The notes: generated by a model from the letters alone, not told the origin. A stretch of 7,933 nt of DNA from an uncultured Bacteroidota bacterium (GCA_937900725.1 CALCFP010000140.1:1-7933); one strand, 5' to 3'; positions 1-7,146 are shown, counted from the first letter of the stretch. Made by a program: numbers and translations.

Positions 1-21
1 ACAACATTACTATCCGATGGT

Positions 22-885
22 CTAAAATATGAATTCATCGTCATTCAAGTCTGATTCGGGGCATTGTGATGGCTCTGGCAACTTGATTGTCACCTTAGTT
101 CCGCAATCGGTATCACAGGACAACTCAATTGTGCCATTCAGGCACTCCACATAAGCCTTTGCCACAGATAATCCAAGTCCACTACCTTGGTTGATTGAAT
201 TTATTTCTTTGTCAATTCGTTCGAAACGGTTGAACACCATAGCCATTTTTTCCTTATTGATGCCAATACCATAGTCTTTGATAGTAATGCAAAGCAGGCC
301 TGAGTCGAGGCTAAGCATTACCTCAACTTTATTTGAGGCATTGCTGAATTTGAGGCTATTGCTCAATACATTCGACAATACAAGTTGAAGTTTGTCGGCA
401 TCAGTGACAAACAACCTCGCCTTGACAAGTTCTGCATCCACATTCACCTCAAAATTTATTGTAAGTTGTTTCTGTTCAGCCTTGTACTTATATATTGAAA
501 TCACATTATCGACAAGTTGAATAGTGTCAATCTTTGCATAAACTGGTTCACACTCGCCGGCTTCAATATGCGCAGCGGCGAAAATGTTTTTCAACTGGAA
601 ATCAAGATCGAACGCCTCTGAGTAAATCAATTCGGCCATACTCTTGACACGTGAAATATCTGTTCCGCCATAATTGGCAATGTTTCGCGCCAATCCCATA
701 ATAGAAGCAAACGGGTTGACGATTTCATTGCACACGTTTGAAATGAAATGGCTTTTTATGGATTCGGAATTGGTAAGTTTTCCACTCAACTCGCGTACTT
801 CGCCACAAAGAATGGAAATCTGCTGTTTCAATTCGTTGACTTCGTTTTCAGTTTTGTCAATCGATGTATTCTTTTGATTGTTCAT
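22..885 (-). CDS. Soluble histidine-kinase-like GHKL ATPase lacking the H-box histidine
   Basis: This is a 287-aa protein with no membrane segment and no sensor domain. Residues about 12-45 are predicted coiled coil. A HisKA-like dimerisation helix follows (about 43-110), then a HATPase_c domain (about 155-270). The ATP site looks intact: N-box N172/N176 in SNVLSNSLKF, G1 box DYGIGI (204-209), an F-box-like MVFNRFER (216-223) and G2 box GSGLGL (234-239). The H-box, normally SHEIRTPL, reads CNEIVNPF, so N53 (codon AAT) stands where the phosphorylated histidine should be. The protein can probably bind ATP but should not autophosphorylate at the usual site. It is the last gene of the operon and overlaps the end of cheR by 29 nt; the next in-frame Met is residue 63, inside the dimerisation helix, so the ATG at 885 is chosen. 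The C-terminus, SDLNDDEFIF, resembles the tail of the operon's first gene product. Domain identity is firm; function is open (pseudokinase, scaffold, or kinase of another substrate). Confidence 0.9.
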   Translation of the reverse strand: MNNQKNTSIDKTENEVNELKQQISILCGEVRELSGKLTNSESIKSHFISNVCNEIVNPFASIMGLARNIANYGGTDISRVKSMAELIYSEAFDLDFQLKNIFAAAHIEAGECEPVYAKIDTIQLVDNVISIYKYKAEQKQLTINFEVNVDAELVKARLFVTDADKLQLVLSNVLSNSLKFSNASNKVEVMLSLDSGLLCITIKDYGIGINKEKMAMVFNRFERIDKEINSINQGSGLGLSVAKAYVECLNGTIELSCDTDCGTKVTIKLPEPSQCPESDLNDDEFIF

Positions 886-1747
886 TTATTATAGTTTTTT
901 TCCGGTATATGGTAGAGCCAATGCTTTCAAGAGGCACATCCATATTGGTAATGGTTTCACTATGTCCGAGTATGAAATATCCGCCTGGTTTCAAATGCTG
1001 AATCAACTTTTTGATGATATTTTCCTGGTCTTGCCGTTCAAAGTAAATCAAAGCGTTTCGACAGAAAATAATGTCGAAATCGAAGTTTACAGGATATGTC
1101 GGATCCATGAAATTCAGTCTGCGGAACTGGATTTTATCGCGTAAATGCTTGACAATACGTACATTTTTCACAGTCTGATCCTTTGAGCGCATAAGATACT
1201 TATTACGCATAAAAGCAGGTACCGGTATGATTCTGTCCTCACGATAGATGGCATCGGCTCCCTGCTGAAGCATCAATGTTGAAATGTCGGTTGCCAAAAT
1301 ACCGAAGTCCATTCCGTAGTTTTTTTCACAGAATTCGCTCATCACCATAGCCAATGTATAAGGTTCCTCACCCGAAGAGCATCCTGCGCTCCAAATGTTC
1401 ACCTTGCGAAATTTCTGCTCTTTAGCCAATGCAGGAAGGATGTTATTGGACATATAGACAAAATGCGATGGTTCACGGAAAAAATCAGTCTTGTTAGTTG
1501 ACACCACGTCAATCATATGGATGATTTCCTCCTTGCCGGCGGGGCTGAACACATAATCGGCATATTCCTTAAAATTGCTCATCGACAAGGCTTTTAGCCT
1601 TTTCTGCAAACGACCTTGAAGCACAATGCGCTTTGACAAAGGCATCTTAATGCCATAATTGTTTTGAATGAACCTACTCAAACGGCGGAACTCTGCGTCC
1701 TTGAGTTCCGGCATTGCACCCAATAAATCCACCATTCCTGTATTCAT
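857..1747 (-). CDS. cheR: CheR, chemotaxis receptor glutamate methyltransferase
   Basis: CheR uses S-adenosylmethionine to methylate glutamates on chemoreceptors, the adaptation step of chemotaxis, in the cytoplasm. Numbered from the ATG at 1747 (296 aa), the N-terminal helical domain covers about 10-75. The family motif STNKTDFFRE is at 83-92, the SAM-binding loop WSAGCSSGEEPYTLAM at 119-134, ATDIS with acidic D154 at 152-156, and FCRNALIYF at 228-236. Length is typical. A TTG two codons upstream (1753) overlaps the cheW stop; the ATG starts 2 nt after that stop and is preferred, although an internal ATG at the fifth codon is also possible. The 3' end overlaps the next gene by 29 nt. Neither an MCP substrate nor the opposing methylesterase CheB is encoded here, so its partners must lie elsewhere or be absent. 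Confidence 0.96.
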   Translation of the reverse strand: MNTGMVDLLGAMPELKDAEFRRLSRFIQNNYGIKMPLSKRIVLQGRLQKRLKALSMSNFKEYADYVFSPAGKEEIIHMIDVVSTNKTDFFREPSHFVYMSNNILPALAKEQKFRKVNIWSAGCSSGEEPYTLAMVMSEFCEKNYGMDFGILATDISTLMLQQGADAIYREDRIIPVPAFMRNKYLMRSKDQTVKNVRIVKHLRDKIQFRRLNFMDPTYPVNFDFDIIFCRNALIYFERQDQENIIKKLIQHLKPGGYFILGHSETITNMDVPLESIGSTIYRKKTIINEQSKEYID

Positions 1748-1749
1748 AA

Positions 1750-2253
1750 TCAATTGTCCTGTTGCGAGTCTGCCTCGATAATCAGATGTTCGTTTGAGTT
1801 GAAGACAATGTCAATGTTAAGTAGCATTATGAATGCCTGAGGCAATTGGTACATTCCTTTTATGAAATCCACCTTGTATTTGGTTCCGATGGTAGGCGAA
1901 ATCTCAATCTTGCTGTCGGGTATTTCAAACACCTCGTCGACTGAATCGGCAAGGATTCCAAGATGCACATCTTCGCCGTCTATCTTTACACAAAGCACTA
2001 TGATGCAAGTCTTGTCGCAGATTTTGGTTTCGTCCATTCCGAACTTCACACCCAAGTCGACAATAGGCAACACACTGCCACGCAAGTTGATAACGCCACG
2101 CATATATGCAGGCGAATTTGGCACTTCTGTAATTGGCTTAATGTCAAGAATTGTAAGAGCCTTATTAACATCTACAGCAAACAATTCGTTGTTCAATCTG
2201 AACGACAAATATGTTGTTGCTGGTTCGTTAGCCTGAACTACTGTTTTTTTCAT
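1750..2253 (-). CDS. cheW: CheW, chemotaxis coupling protein
   Basis: This 167-aa protein is a single CheW-like SH3-type domain (about 14-155) that links chemoreceptors to CheA in signalling arrays. Recognisable features are the opening strand YLSFRLNNELFAVDV (15-29), the segment ITEVPNSPAYMRGVINLRG (41-59) that leads into VLPIVDL (61-67) and carries the conserved N-x-R-G, and the late GILADSVDEVFEI (99-111). No second domain is present. The gene starts 17 nt after the cheA stop and ends 2 nt before the cheR ATG, so translation is probably coupled. A receptor for it to couple is not encoded in the window. The assignment is firm. Confidence 0.96.
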   Translation of the reverse strand: MKKTVVQANEPATTYLSFRLNNELFAVDVNKALTILDIKPITEVPNSPAYMRGVINLRGSVLPIVDLGVKFGMDETKICDKTCIIVLCVKIDGEDVHLGILADSVDEVFEIPDSKIEISPTIGTKYKVDFIKGMYQLPQAFIMLLNIDIVFNSNEHLIIEADSQQDN

Positions 2254-2270
2254 CTTTTGTCAATTAACAG

Positions 2271-4337
2271 TTATACAATTCTATTTATTCTGTCTTTCAG
2301 CGAGAAAGCCGCTATCAGCTTGTTCGTATCCACAACCAATGCCACTGTTCCGTCACCAAGAATTGTAGCGCCAGATATTGTCTGCTGTTCGCGATACAAT
2401 CTTCCAAGTGGCTTTAACACTGCCTGATATTGGCCAATTATATCATCAATCGCTATGCCGATGGACATGTCGCCATACTGGACTACCACAACATGTTCCT
2501 GCTCTGGCGGATCGCCTGGGATATTGAACACATCACGGAAACTTATGAATGCCGTTTCCTTGTTGTCGGTACGAATAAGGTTGTTGACAGCACCTGTCAG
2601 TTCAGCATGCTTGAACTCGTAGCACTTTTTTACAGAAGACAGTGGAATGACATATTTGGTGTCGGCCACCTTGACAAGCAAACCATCAATTATGGAAAGT
2701 GTCAATGGCAATTTTATCGTGATGGATGTTCCCTTGCCGACATGCGTGTCGATGTCGACTTCACCACGTATCTCTGAAATCTTGCGTTTAACCACATCCA
2801 TTCCCACGCCACGTCCTGACACTTTGGTGACTTTTGACGCGGTTGAGAATCCCGACTGGAAAACCAGGTCGATAATGTCCTTGTCGCTCAATTGAGAATC
2901 AGGCAGAATCAAGCCTTTCATTATGGCCTTGTTGCGAATCTTTTCCGGATCCATTCCTTGACCGTCGTCAGTAACCTGAATGATTACATTGGCTCCTGAA
3001 TAGTATGCCTTGAGCAATATTGTTGCTTTTGCCGGTTTTCCCATGGCACGGCGGGGCTCCGCATCTTCGATGCCGTGGTCCATACTATTTCTGATGATAT
3101 GCATTAATGGGTCGTTGAGGCTTTCTATGATATTCTTGTCCAATTCGGTATCGGTGCCTTCCCCCTTGAATGCCACGTCCTTGCCCAACTCTTGCGACAA
3201 TTCTCGGACCAGCCGCTGGAAACGTGTCACCATATTCTCAATGGGGATAAGGCGAATGCTGAAAACATCGTCACGCAACCTGCGCGAAATCTTCTCCACC
3301 TCCTCGGCCATAGGCACTAGACCCGGGATGTTGCTTTCCTGTGCAAACAGGCTCAGCCTTGCCTGAATAGTGACCAATTCGCTAACCCAATTGATAAGGT
3401 TGTCTAGTTTTTCCGACGACACTCGAATGCTGGAAATTGTCGAACCGTGGATATTGACAGCATTTGATTTCTCGGCTGCCGAATCCATTTTCTGTTTTTG
3501 ATATACCTTTTCAAGTTCACTAGTCAAGAGCAACAACTGGTCAATGTCGATATCCTTGCCACTATTGACCGTCTCGTCTATGATACCGTTGAACGACTTT
3601 TCCTTGAACAAGTTTATCTCACTGATTTTGCGAACAGTAAGATCGCATTGGTCATCAACAAATATAAACACCTCGCTAATAAGGTTGATGCCCGCATTTG
3701 TTGCCAGAAACACGTCCCAATAAGTATAGCACGAATTGGGTTTCAACTCATCGAACGAAGGGATATTGCCAGTTCTGGCCACCACTTTTGCTTCTCCCAA
3801 GTCGCATAGTTCATCTATTAGGTATAATGGATTGGTGCCAAAATTGAAAATATTAGGATGAGGCTTGAAACTAATATAATATGTGGCAGTCTTCGGGACT
3901 TCCGCGTCTGTTGGTTCTGGTTGTACAGGCTTTGCAGGTGCGTTGGGGTCTTGAACTCCATTCTTCTCAATTATGGCCGCAATGCGCGACATCAAGATTT
4001 GATTTTGCGATTCGTTGGTGGTATCGGTGTCGTCTTGTTCCTGAAGCAAGTTGCGCAAATGGTCAACGGAACTGAGTGTCACATTAAGTATCTCACTATC
4101 AACCTTAAGTTTGTCATTGCGTATCAAGTCATAGATATTCTCAAGGTAGTGTGTGAACTTGTCCATCTTGTGAAAACCGAACATGGCACTGCCTCCTTTC
4201 AGCGAGTGCATGACACGGAACACGCTTTGGATAACATCCATGTTGGTTGGATTGGCCTCCAACTCCAACAATGTCTTTTCCAAATCGTTGATAAGGTCGT
4301 TTGCCTCATCGACGAACTTATCTCTGAAATTTTCCAT
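2271..4337 (-). CDS. cheA: CheA, chemotaxis sensor histidine kinase
   Basis: This 688-aa cytoplasmic kinase autophosphorylates and passes phosphate to CheY. P1/Hpt domain: about 1-105, with phosphoacceptor H44 in MHSLKGGSAMFGF. An acidic, Pro-rich linker spans about 100-150. A P2-like response-regulator-binding domain follows at about 152-240 (opens YYISFKPHPNIFNFGTNP; contains CYTYWDVFLAT), then a second linker. P3 dimerisation helices are at about 303-370. The P4 ATPase has N-box LNDPLMHIIRNSMDHGIE (407-424), G1 VTDDGQGM (455-462), F-box LVFQSGFSTA (491-500) and G2 SGRGVGMDVVK (507-517). The CheW-like P5 domain is about 549-680. All key catalytic residues are present. The start ATG overlaps the cheY stop by one base (TAATG), indicating translational coupling. 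There is no fused receiver domain, so the separate CheY is its obvious target. Confidence 0.97.
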   Translation of the reverse strand: MENFRDKFVDEANDLINDLEKTLLELEANPTNMDVIQSVFRVMHSLKGGSAMFGFHKMDKFTHYLENIYDLIRNDKLKVDSEILNVTLSSVDHLRNLLQEQDDTDTTNESQNQILMSRIAAIIEKNGVQDPNAPAKPVQPEPTDAEVPKTATYYISFKPHPNIFNFGTNPLYLIDELCDLGEAKVVARTGNIPSFDELKPNSCYTYWDVFLATNAGINLISEVFIFVDDQCDLTVRKISEINLFKEKSFNGIIDETVNSGKDIDIDQLLLLTSELEKVYQKQKMDSAAEKSNAVNIHGSTISSIRVSSEKLDNLINWVSELVTIQARLSLFAQESNIPGLVPMAEEVEKISRRLRDDVFSIRLIPIENMVTRFQRLVRELSQELGKDVAFKGEGTDTELDKNIIESLNDPLMHIIRNSMDHGIEDAEPRRAMGKPAKATILLKAYYSGANVIIQVTDDGQGMDPEKIRNKAIMKGLILPDSQLSDKDIIDLVFQSGFSTASKVTKVSGRGVGMDVVKRKISEIRGEVDIDTHVGKGTSITIKLPLTLSIIDGLLVKVADTKYVIPLSSVKKCYEFKHAELTGAVNNLIRTDNKETAFISFRDVFNIPGDPPEQEHVVVVQYGDMSIGIAIDDIIGQYQAVLKPLGRLYREQQTISGATILGDGTVALVVDTNKLIAAFSLKDRINRIV

Positions 4338-4702
4338 TATCGAACTACTTTATTTATTGCCGCCAATAGTTTTTCCGGAACGAAAGGCTTGATAATCCAG
4401 CCAGTGGCACCTGCTTCTTTTGCCTCCATTTTCTTGGCTGTCTGAGACTCGGTGGTTAGAAACAGTATTGGTACATACTGGTATTCAGGCATTTCCCTTA
4501 CCTTATGAATAAATTCAATTCCATCCATGTTTGGCATATGCAAGTCGGTAATGATAAGGTCGAACTTGCTGCCATCGAGATATTTCAAAGCATCTAAGCC
4601 ATCAATGCCTTTCAGCACCTCATGTCCTGCATTCTCAAGAGTGAAGCACACCACTTCACGAATGCTTTCAGAATCGTCAACTATCAGTATTCGCTTTCCC
4701 AT
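4337..4702 (-). CDS. cheY: CheY-type single-domain response regulator
   Basis: This 121-aa protein is a lone receiver domain. The acidic pocket is D9/D10 (LIVDDSESIRE), the phosphoacceptor is D53 (DLIITDLHMPNMDG), the switch threonine is T83 in FLTTES, and the conserved lysine is K105 in GWIIKPF. The aromatic switch position, Tyr in E. coli CheY, is W102 here, an aromatic variant common in this group of receivers. There is no output domain, so phosphorylated CheY must act by binding another protein. It lies immediately upstream of cheA, sharing one base with it, and is almost certainly phosphorylated by CheA. It also follows the STAS gene by 22 nt. No flagellar switch gene is present in the window, so the downstream target is unknown. 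Confidence 0.96.
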   Translation of the reverse strand: MGKRILIVDDSESIREVVCFTLENAGHEVLKGIDGLDALKYLDGSKFDLIITDLHMPNMDGIEFIHKVREMPEYQYVPILFLTTESQTAKKMEAKEAGATGWIIKPFVPEKLLAAINKVVR

Positions 4703-4724
4703 AATTATGATTTATTTGTGTGTA

Positions 4725-5021
4725 TTAAAACTTTAGTCCTGTCTTGGTCAGTAGTTGCGACAAATCCTGTGGCAACTCAATCTTTGTAATGATGTCAATG
4801 GAATGAGTCTTGCAGTGTGACTTTAGCGAAACTATCAGCTGATAGAACGACAAATCAGCCTCTTCCACTTCAGATGTCTCCACAATGATTGATTTTGTAT
4901 CTTTCACCAGTTTGTCAAACTCGGCCTTGATTGCTCCTACATTAGGCAATGTAAGGCTTCCTTTAAGCATCACACTTGCGTGTCCGTCTTCTTTCTTTAT
5001 TATTATGTTTTCTTCGTTCAT
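4725..5021 (-). CDS. STAS-domain protein of the chemotaxis operon
   Basis: This 98-aa protein appears to be a complete STAS domain (anti-sigma-antagonist fold): a first strand at about 5-12, ASVMLKGSLTLPNVGAIK (15-32), a central strand SIIVETSEV (44-52), then the segment EEADLSFYQLIVSLKSHC (53-70). In SpoIIAA-like proteins this last segment reads D-S-S-G-L, with the second Ser phosphorylated. Here D56 and S58 align with the Asp and the phosphorylated Ser, but the glycine is replaced by F. STAS genes beside cheY/cheA are seen in other chemotaxis operons, where their role is poorly defined. It sits 12 nt after the 596-aa gene and 22 nt before cheY. A partner-switching or CheA/CheY-modulating role is inference. 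The fold assignment is fairly secure; whether S58 is phosphorylated is unknown. Confidence 0.85.
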   Translation of the reverse strand: MNEENIIIKKEDGHASVMLKGSLTLPNVGAIKAEFDKLVKDTKSIIVETSEVEEADLSFYQLIVSLKSHCKTHSIDIITKIELPQDLSQLLTKTGLKF

Positions 5022-5033
5022 AATAAGTTATCA

Positions 5034-6824
5034 TTAAAAGAATTCAATATCATCTATATCTTTATCACGTTTTGTTTCCAAATCGCCGTTAAGCACATTG
5101 TTGTAAACGTCTCGCTCGCTCTTCATCGTGTACAGACTTTGAATATACTCAAGTATTTCAGAGCCTTCCTTGTTTATGTCCGATTTCAGTTTTGTCAGGC
5201 AACTGTTGCCATTCAGACTATTCAGCATTCCAACAATCTCATCCACAGTCTTTTTGAAAAAATTATAATACTCCACATTCTTTGTAGCCTCCACTATTTC
5301 ATTAGAAAGGGTGCAGCACTTGTCGAAATTGGCGCTAGCCTCAAATTCGAACCGTGTAATGTCGCGCTTGAGTACATCCATTGTGTTTGCTTCGGACGAT
5401 GACGACTTGTTGCCAATCACCATTTCCTTCTGGATGCCGTCAAGCAACTCCAAATGCTCCGTAACCTTGTTGAAACAAGTTTTCATCAAATTTGAATTTG
5501 ACTTGATGTCCATGCTCACGCCGCGCATGCGGCCAACATTCTCGGCATTGAGTTTGTGACTACGACTGTCAAGTTGTGCTTCAAGACTATCAATAAGGTC
5601 TCGCAAGTTGCGTTCACTTTGGAATACATTGAAAAACACCTGTTTGGACCTTTCATATTGGTGGACGAGTTCGGCAAACTCTTTAATTACGCCGTTAATA
5701 TGGCGCTCATTGCACTCAACCAATTCAATATACCGTATTTGACGGTTTCGCAACTCAGGGAGTATGTCGTCAATGATTTTTCGGGTCCCTTCAGATATTT
5801 TTTCAAAGAATGTTGTTATCTGCTTCAACTCATGGCCCACATCTATCAGCATAGATGTTATCTTGTCGATTGAATCTTGATAATCGTTGTTGACATACAT
5901 CAGTTGAGCAACCTGGACGTCAATAACTTCGGGCAATTTAGCCAGGAATTTCACCTGTGATTCTATCAAATCCTTATCGTCCTTGACATCGTCAATGTTG
6001 TCAATTCTGTTAATCACCTGTTTTTGTGCTTCACGGATATGTTCAATTTTCTGTCTGATGATATCGTGGAACTGTAAATTGGTCACGACCTCGTTCAAGT
6101 CGCTAAAGCACGACTGAATATGTCGGTTGAGCAGATTGAACATCTCAACGTTGAAATACCCTTCGACAGTAAATTCCTTCAATTCCCGGCTCGACGATGC
6201 GATGTAGTTTTCGGCAGGCATCACGCTGACAATGTAATGAAGGTTATCTTGCCGTTTTATTTCTGAAACATGGTTGATGATTGCGTCCAATTCAGAATTG
6301 GCATTGTCAATCTGCTTACGATAGTCGGCAATAAAAAGTTCAAGATTCTCGATTGTCTTGAAAACGTCCTTGTCGGTACGCAACGGATCGCAGACGAGTC
6401 CCAAACGAATGTTTGCCAACAAGTACTGAACTGTAATAACATTTTGCCGCAAATTGTTGAATGGCAAAACCGCCCTGTCAATAAGCGTCTGGACGAGCAC
6501 AAAAGCATCGCTCAACTTGTGCGACATATCGATTAAATTCGAAAATGTAGTCTTGCGTTCAGAGTATATCTGTCTCAACTGGACGGTCGAAGTCTGCCCC
6601 ATACCAAATGCGTATTCCTGTGCCTTGTTGCTCCAATCGAGCAGTTGCTTTATGCTTGAATGGTAATCTTTAAGCAATATTCCAAACTTGTTAAAGTCTT
6701 TAGTCGAAATGGAATACATTGAGTCTATCTTGTCATTTATCTGATTGATAGTGTCAATGACTTCGCCTTTTGAAAAATTCTTCAGTAACTCCGACAGTAC
6801 TTTTATTGTTTCTTCTGAATTCAT
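5034..6824 (-). CDS. Long helical chemotaxis-associated protein with CheZ-like D-x3-Q motif
   Basis: This 596-aa protein is the first gene of the operon. It is predicted almost entirely alpha-helical and soluble, with no signal peptide, membrane span or HAMP, and no MCP hairpin tip motif. At 250-263 it has LQFHDIIRQKIEHI; the F-x-D-x3-Q pattern (F252, D254, Q258) matches the catalytic helix of CheZ, whose D143 and Q147 dephosphorylate CheY. Residues about 121-143 (FNNLRQNVITVQYLLANIRLG) and the late YTMKSERDVYNNVLNG (565-580) look like conserved blocks I recall from long helical proteins near che genes elsewhere; this was not checked by search. The C-terminus DKDIDDIEFF resembles the acidic-aromatic CheY-binding tail of CheZ (DDLLDSLGF). 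CheZ is about 214 aa, so this protein is far longer and may also act as scaffold or input. No Shine-Dalgarno is seen at the ATG. The gene is certain; the phosphatase role is inference. Confidence 0.85.
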   Translation of the reverse strand: MNSEETIKVLSELLKNFSKGEVIDTINQINDKIDSMYSISTKDFNKFGILLKDYHSSIKQLLDWSNKAQEYAFGMGQTSTVQLRQIYSERKTTFSNLIDMSHKLSDAFVLVQTLIDRAVLPFNNLRQNVITVQYLLANIRLGLVCDPLRTDKDVFKTIENLELFIADYRKQIDNANSELDAIINHVSEIKRQDNLHYIVSVMPAENYIASSSRELKEFTVEGYFNVEMFNLLNRHIQSCFSDLNEVVTNLQFHDIIRQKIEHIREAQKQVINRIDNIDDVKDDKDLIESQVKFLAKLPEVIDVQVAQLMYVNNDYQDSIDKITSMLIDVGHELKQITTFFEKISEGTRKIIDDILPELRNRQIRYIELVECNERHINGVIKEFAELVHQYERSKQVFFNVFQSERNLRDLIDSLEAQLDSRSHKLNAENVGRMRGVSMDIKSNSNLMKTCFNKVTEHLELLDGIQKEMVIGNKSSSSEANTMDVLKRDITRFEFEASANFDKCCTLSNEIVEATKNVEYYNFFKKTVDEIVGMLNSLNGNSCLTKLKSDINKEGSEILEYIQSLYTMKSERDVYNNVLNGDLETKRDKDIDDIEFF

Positions 6825-6836
6825 ATTTTCACATGG

Positions 6837-6848
6837 GCGCTTCTGCGC
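6837..6848 (-). other. Small GCGC-AGAA-GCGC hairpin in the operon leader
   Basis: The inferred leader RNA contains GCGC-AGAA-GCGC, a 4-bp all-GC stem with a 4-nt loop, about 12 nt upstream of the first start codon. Between hairpin and start is a minimal ATG-TGA (ATG at 6833-6835). It could affect ribosome access, but the stem is short and may be chance. Confidence 0.2.
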
Positions 6849-6871
6849 TTTTACTTGGTTTTAATTCATAA

Positions 6872-6901
6872 CAAACATACCCCCGATTTTGTTCAAGGCA
6901 A
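6872..6901 (-). promoter_or_regulatory. Candidate Bacteroidota-type promoter of the che operon
   Basis: On the minus strand a -7-type element TATGTTTG (6872-6879, consensus TAnnTTTG) is preceded by 19 nt and a TTG (6899-6901), the spacing and sequence expected for the Bacteroidota housekeeping sigma factor. It would start transcription near 6866, giving a leader of about 40 nt before the 596-aa gene. A second TTG at 6894-6896 would leave only 14 nt and fits worse. It is the only good match noticed in the 300 bp upstream of the operon. Confidence 0.55.
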
Positions 6902-6913
6902 GTTCGTCTTTTT

Positions 6914-6944
6914 GCCACATGGCGTATTTTTCGTTAAATGTGGC
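6914..6944. repeat. Inverted repeat GCCACAT / ATGTGGC upstream of the che promoter
   Basis: GCCACAT (6914-6920) and ATGTGGC (6938-6944) form perfect 7-bp arms with a 17-nt spacer, starting 12 bp upstream of the -33 element. The left arm is also part of a compact palindrome GCCA-CA-TGGC (6914-6923), and a related CACATGG occurs at 6830-6836 beside the start codon. The placement suits a regulator site, but 7-bp arms at this spacing can arise by chance. Confidence 0.25.
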
Positions 6945-7146
6945 TTGCGTACAACAAAGTTAGAATTTTCATCCTTTCATCAAAGGACAAACGAACTACA
7001 AGACATATTTATACTGCCAATTATTCCATATTTGACAGTAATGTTCGCCACACCAGTCCTTATAAATGGAATATGAGACACAGACTCAGTAAAGTGCGAA
7101 ACGGATTTCCGGCCACAGAGAAAAAAATTACGGAAGTCATGAAAGG

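Noticed and set aside
1748..1753. TTG start for cheR overlapping the cheW stop
   Set aside because: An ATG two codons later, 2 nt after the cheW stop, is the simpler start; both give the same domains.
1862..4445. Long plus-strand frames opposite cheW and cheA
   Set aside because: They are antisense shadows of strongly identified genes with intact motifs.
5034..6824. Calling the 596-aa protein a methyl-accepting chemotaxis protein
   Set aside because: It is long and helical, but it has no membrane spans, no HAMP and none of the conserved MCP hairpin tip motif, and no clear methylation segments.
6972..6987. TCCTTT-CATC-AAAGGA hairpin as a terminator
   Set aside because: The 6-bp stem is AT-rich and has no T-run following on either strand.
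7022..7073. Inverted repeat TATTCCAT / ATGGAATA
   Set aside because: 8-bp arms with a 36-nt spacer in AT-rich DNA are expected about by chance, and it sits next to no gene signal.
7070..7146. 26-codon minus-strand frame starting at 7141 just after the 50-aa gene
   Set aside because: Hydrophobic but too short, with no ribosome site; no support beyond an open frame.
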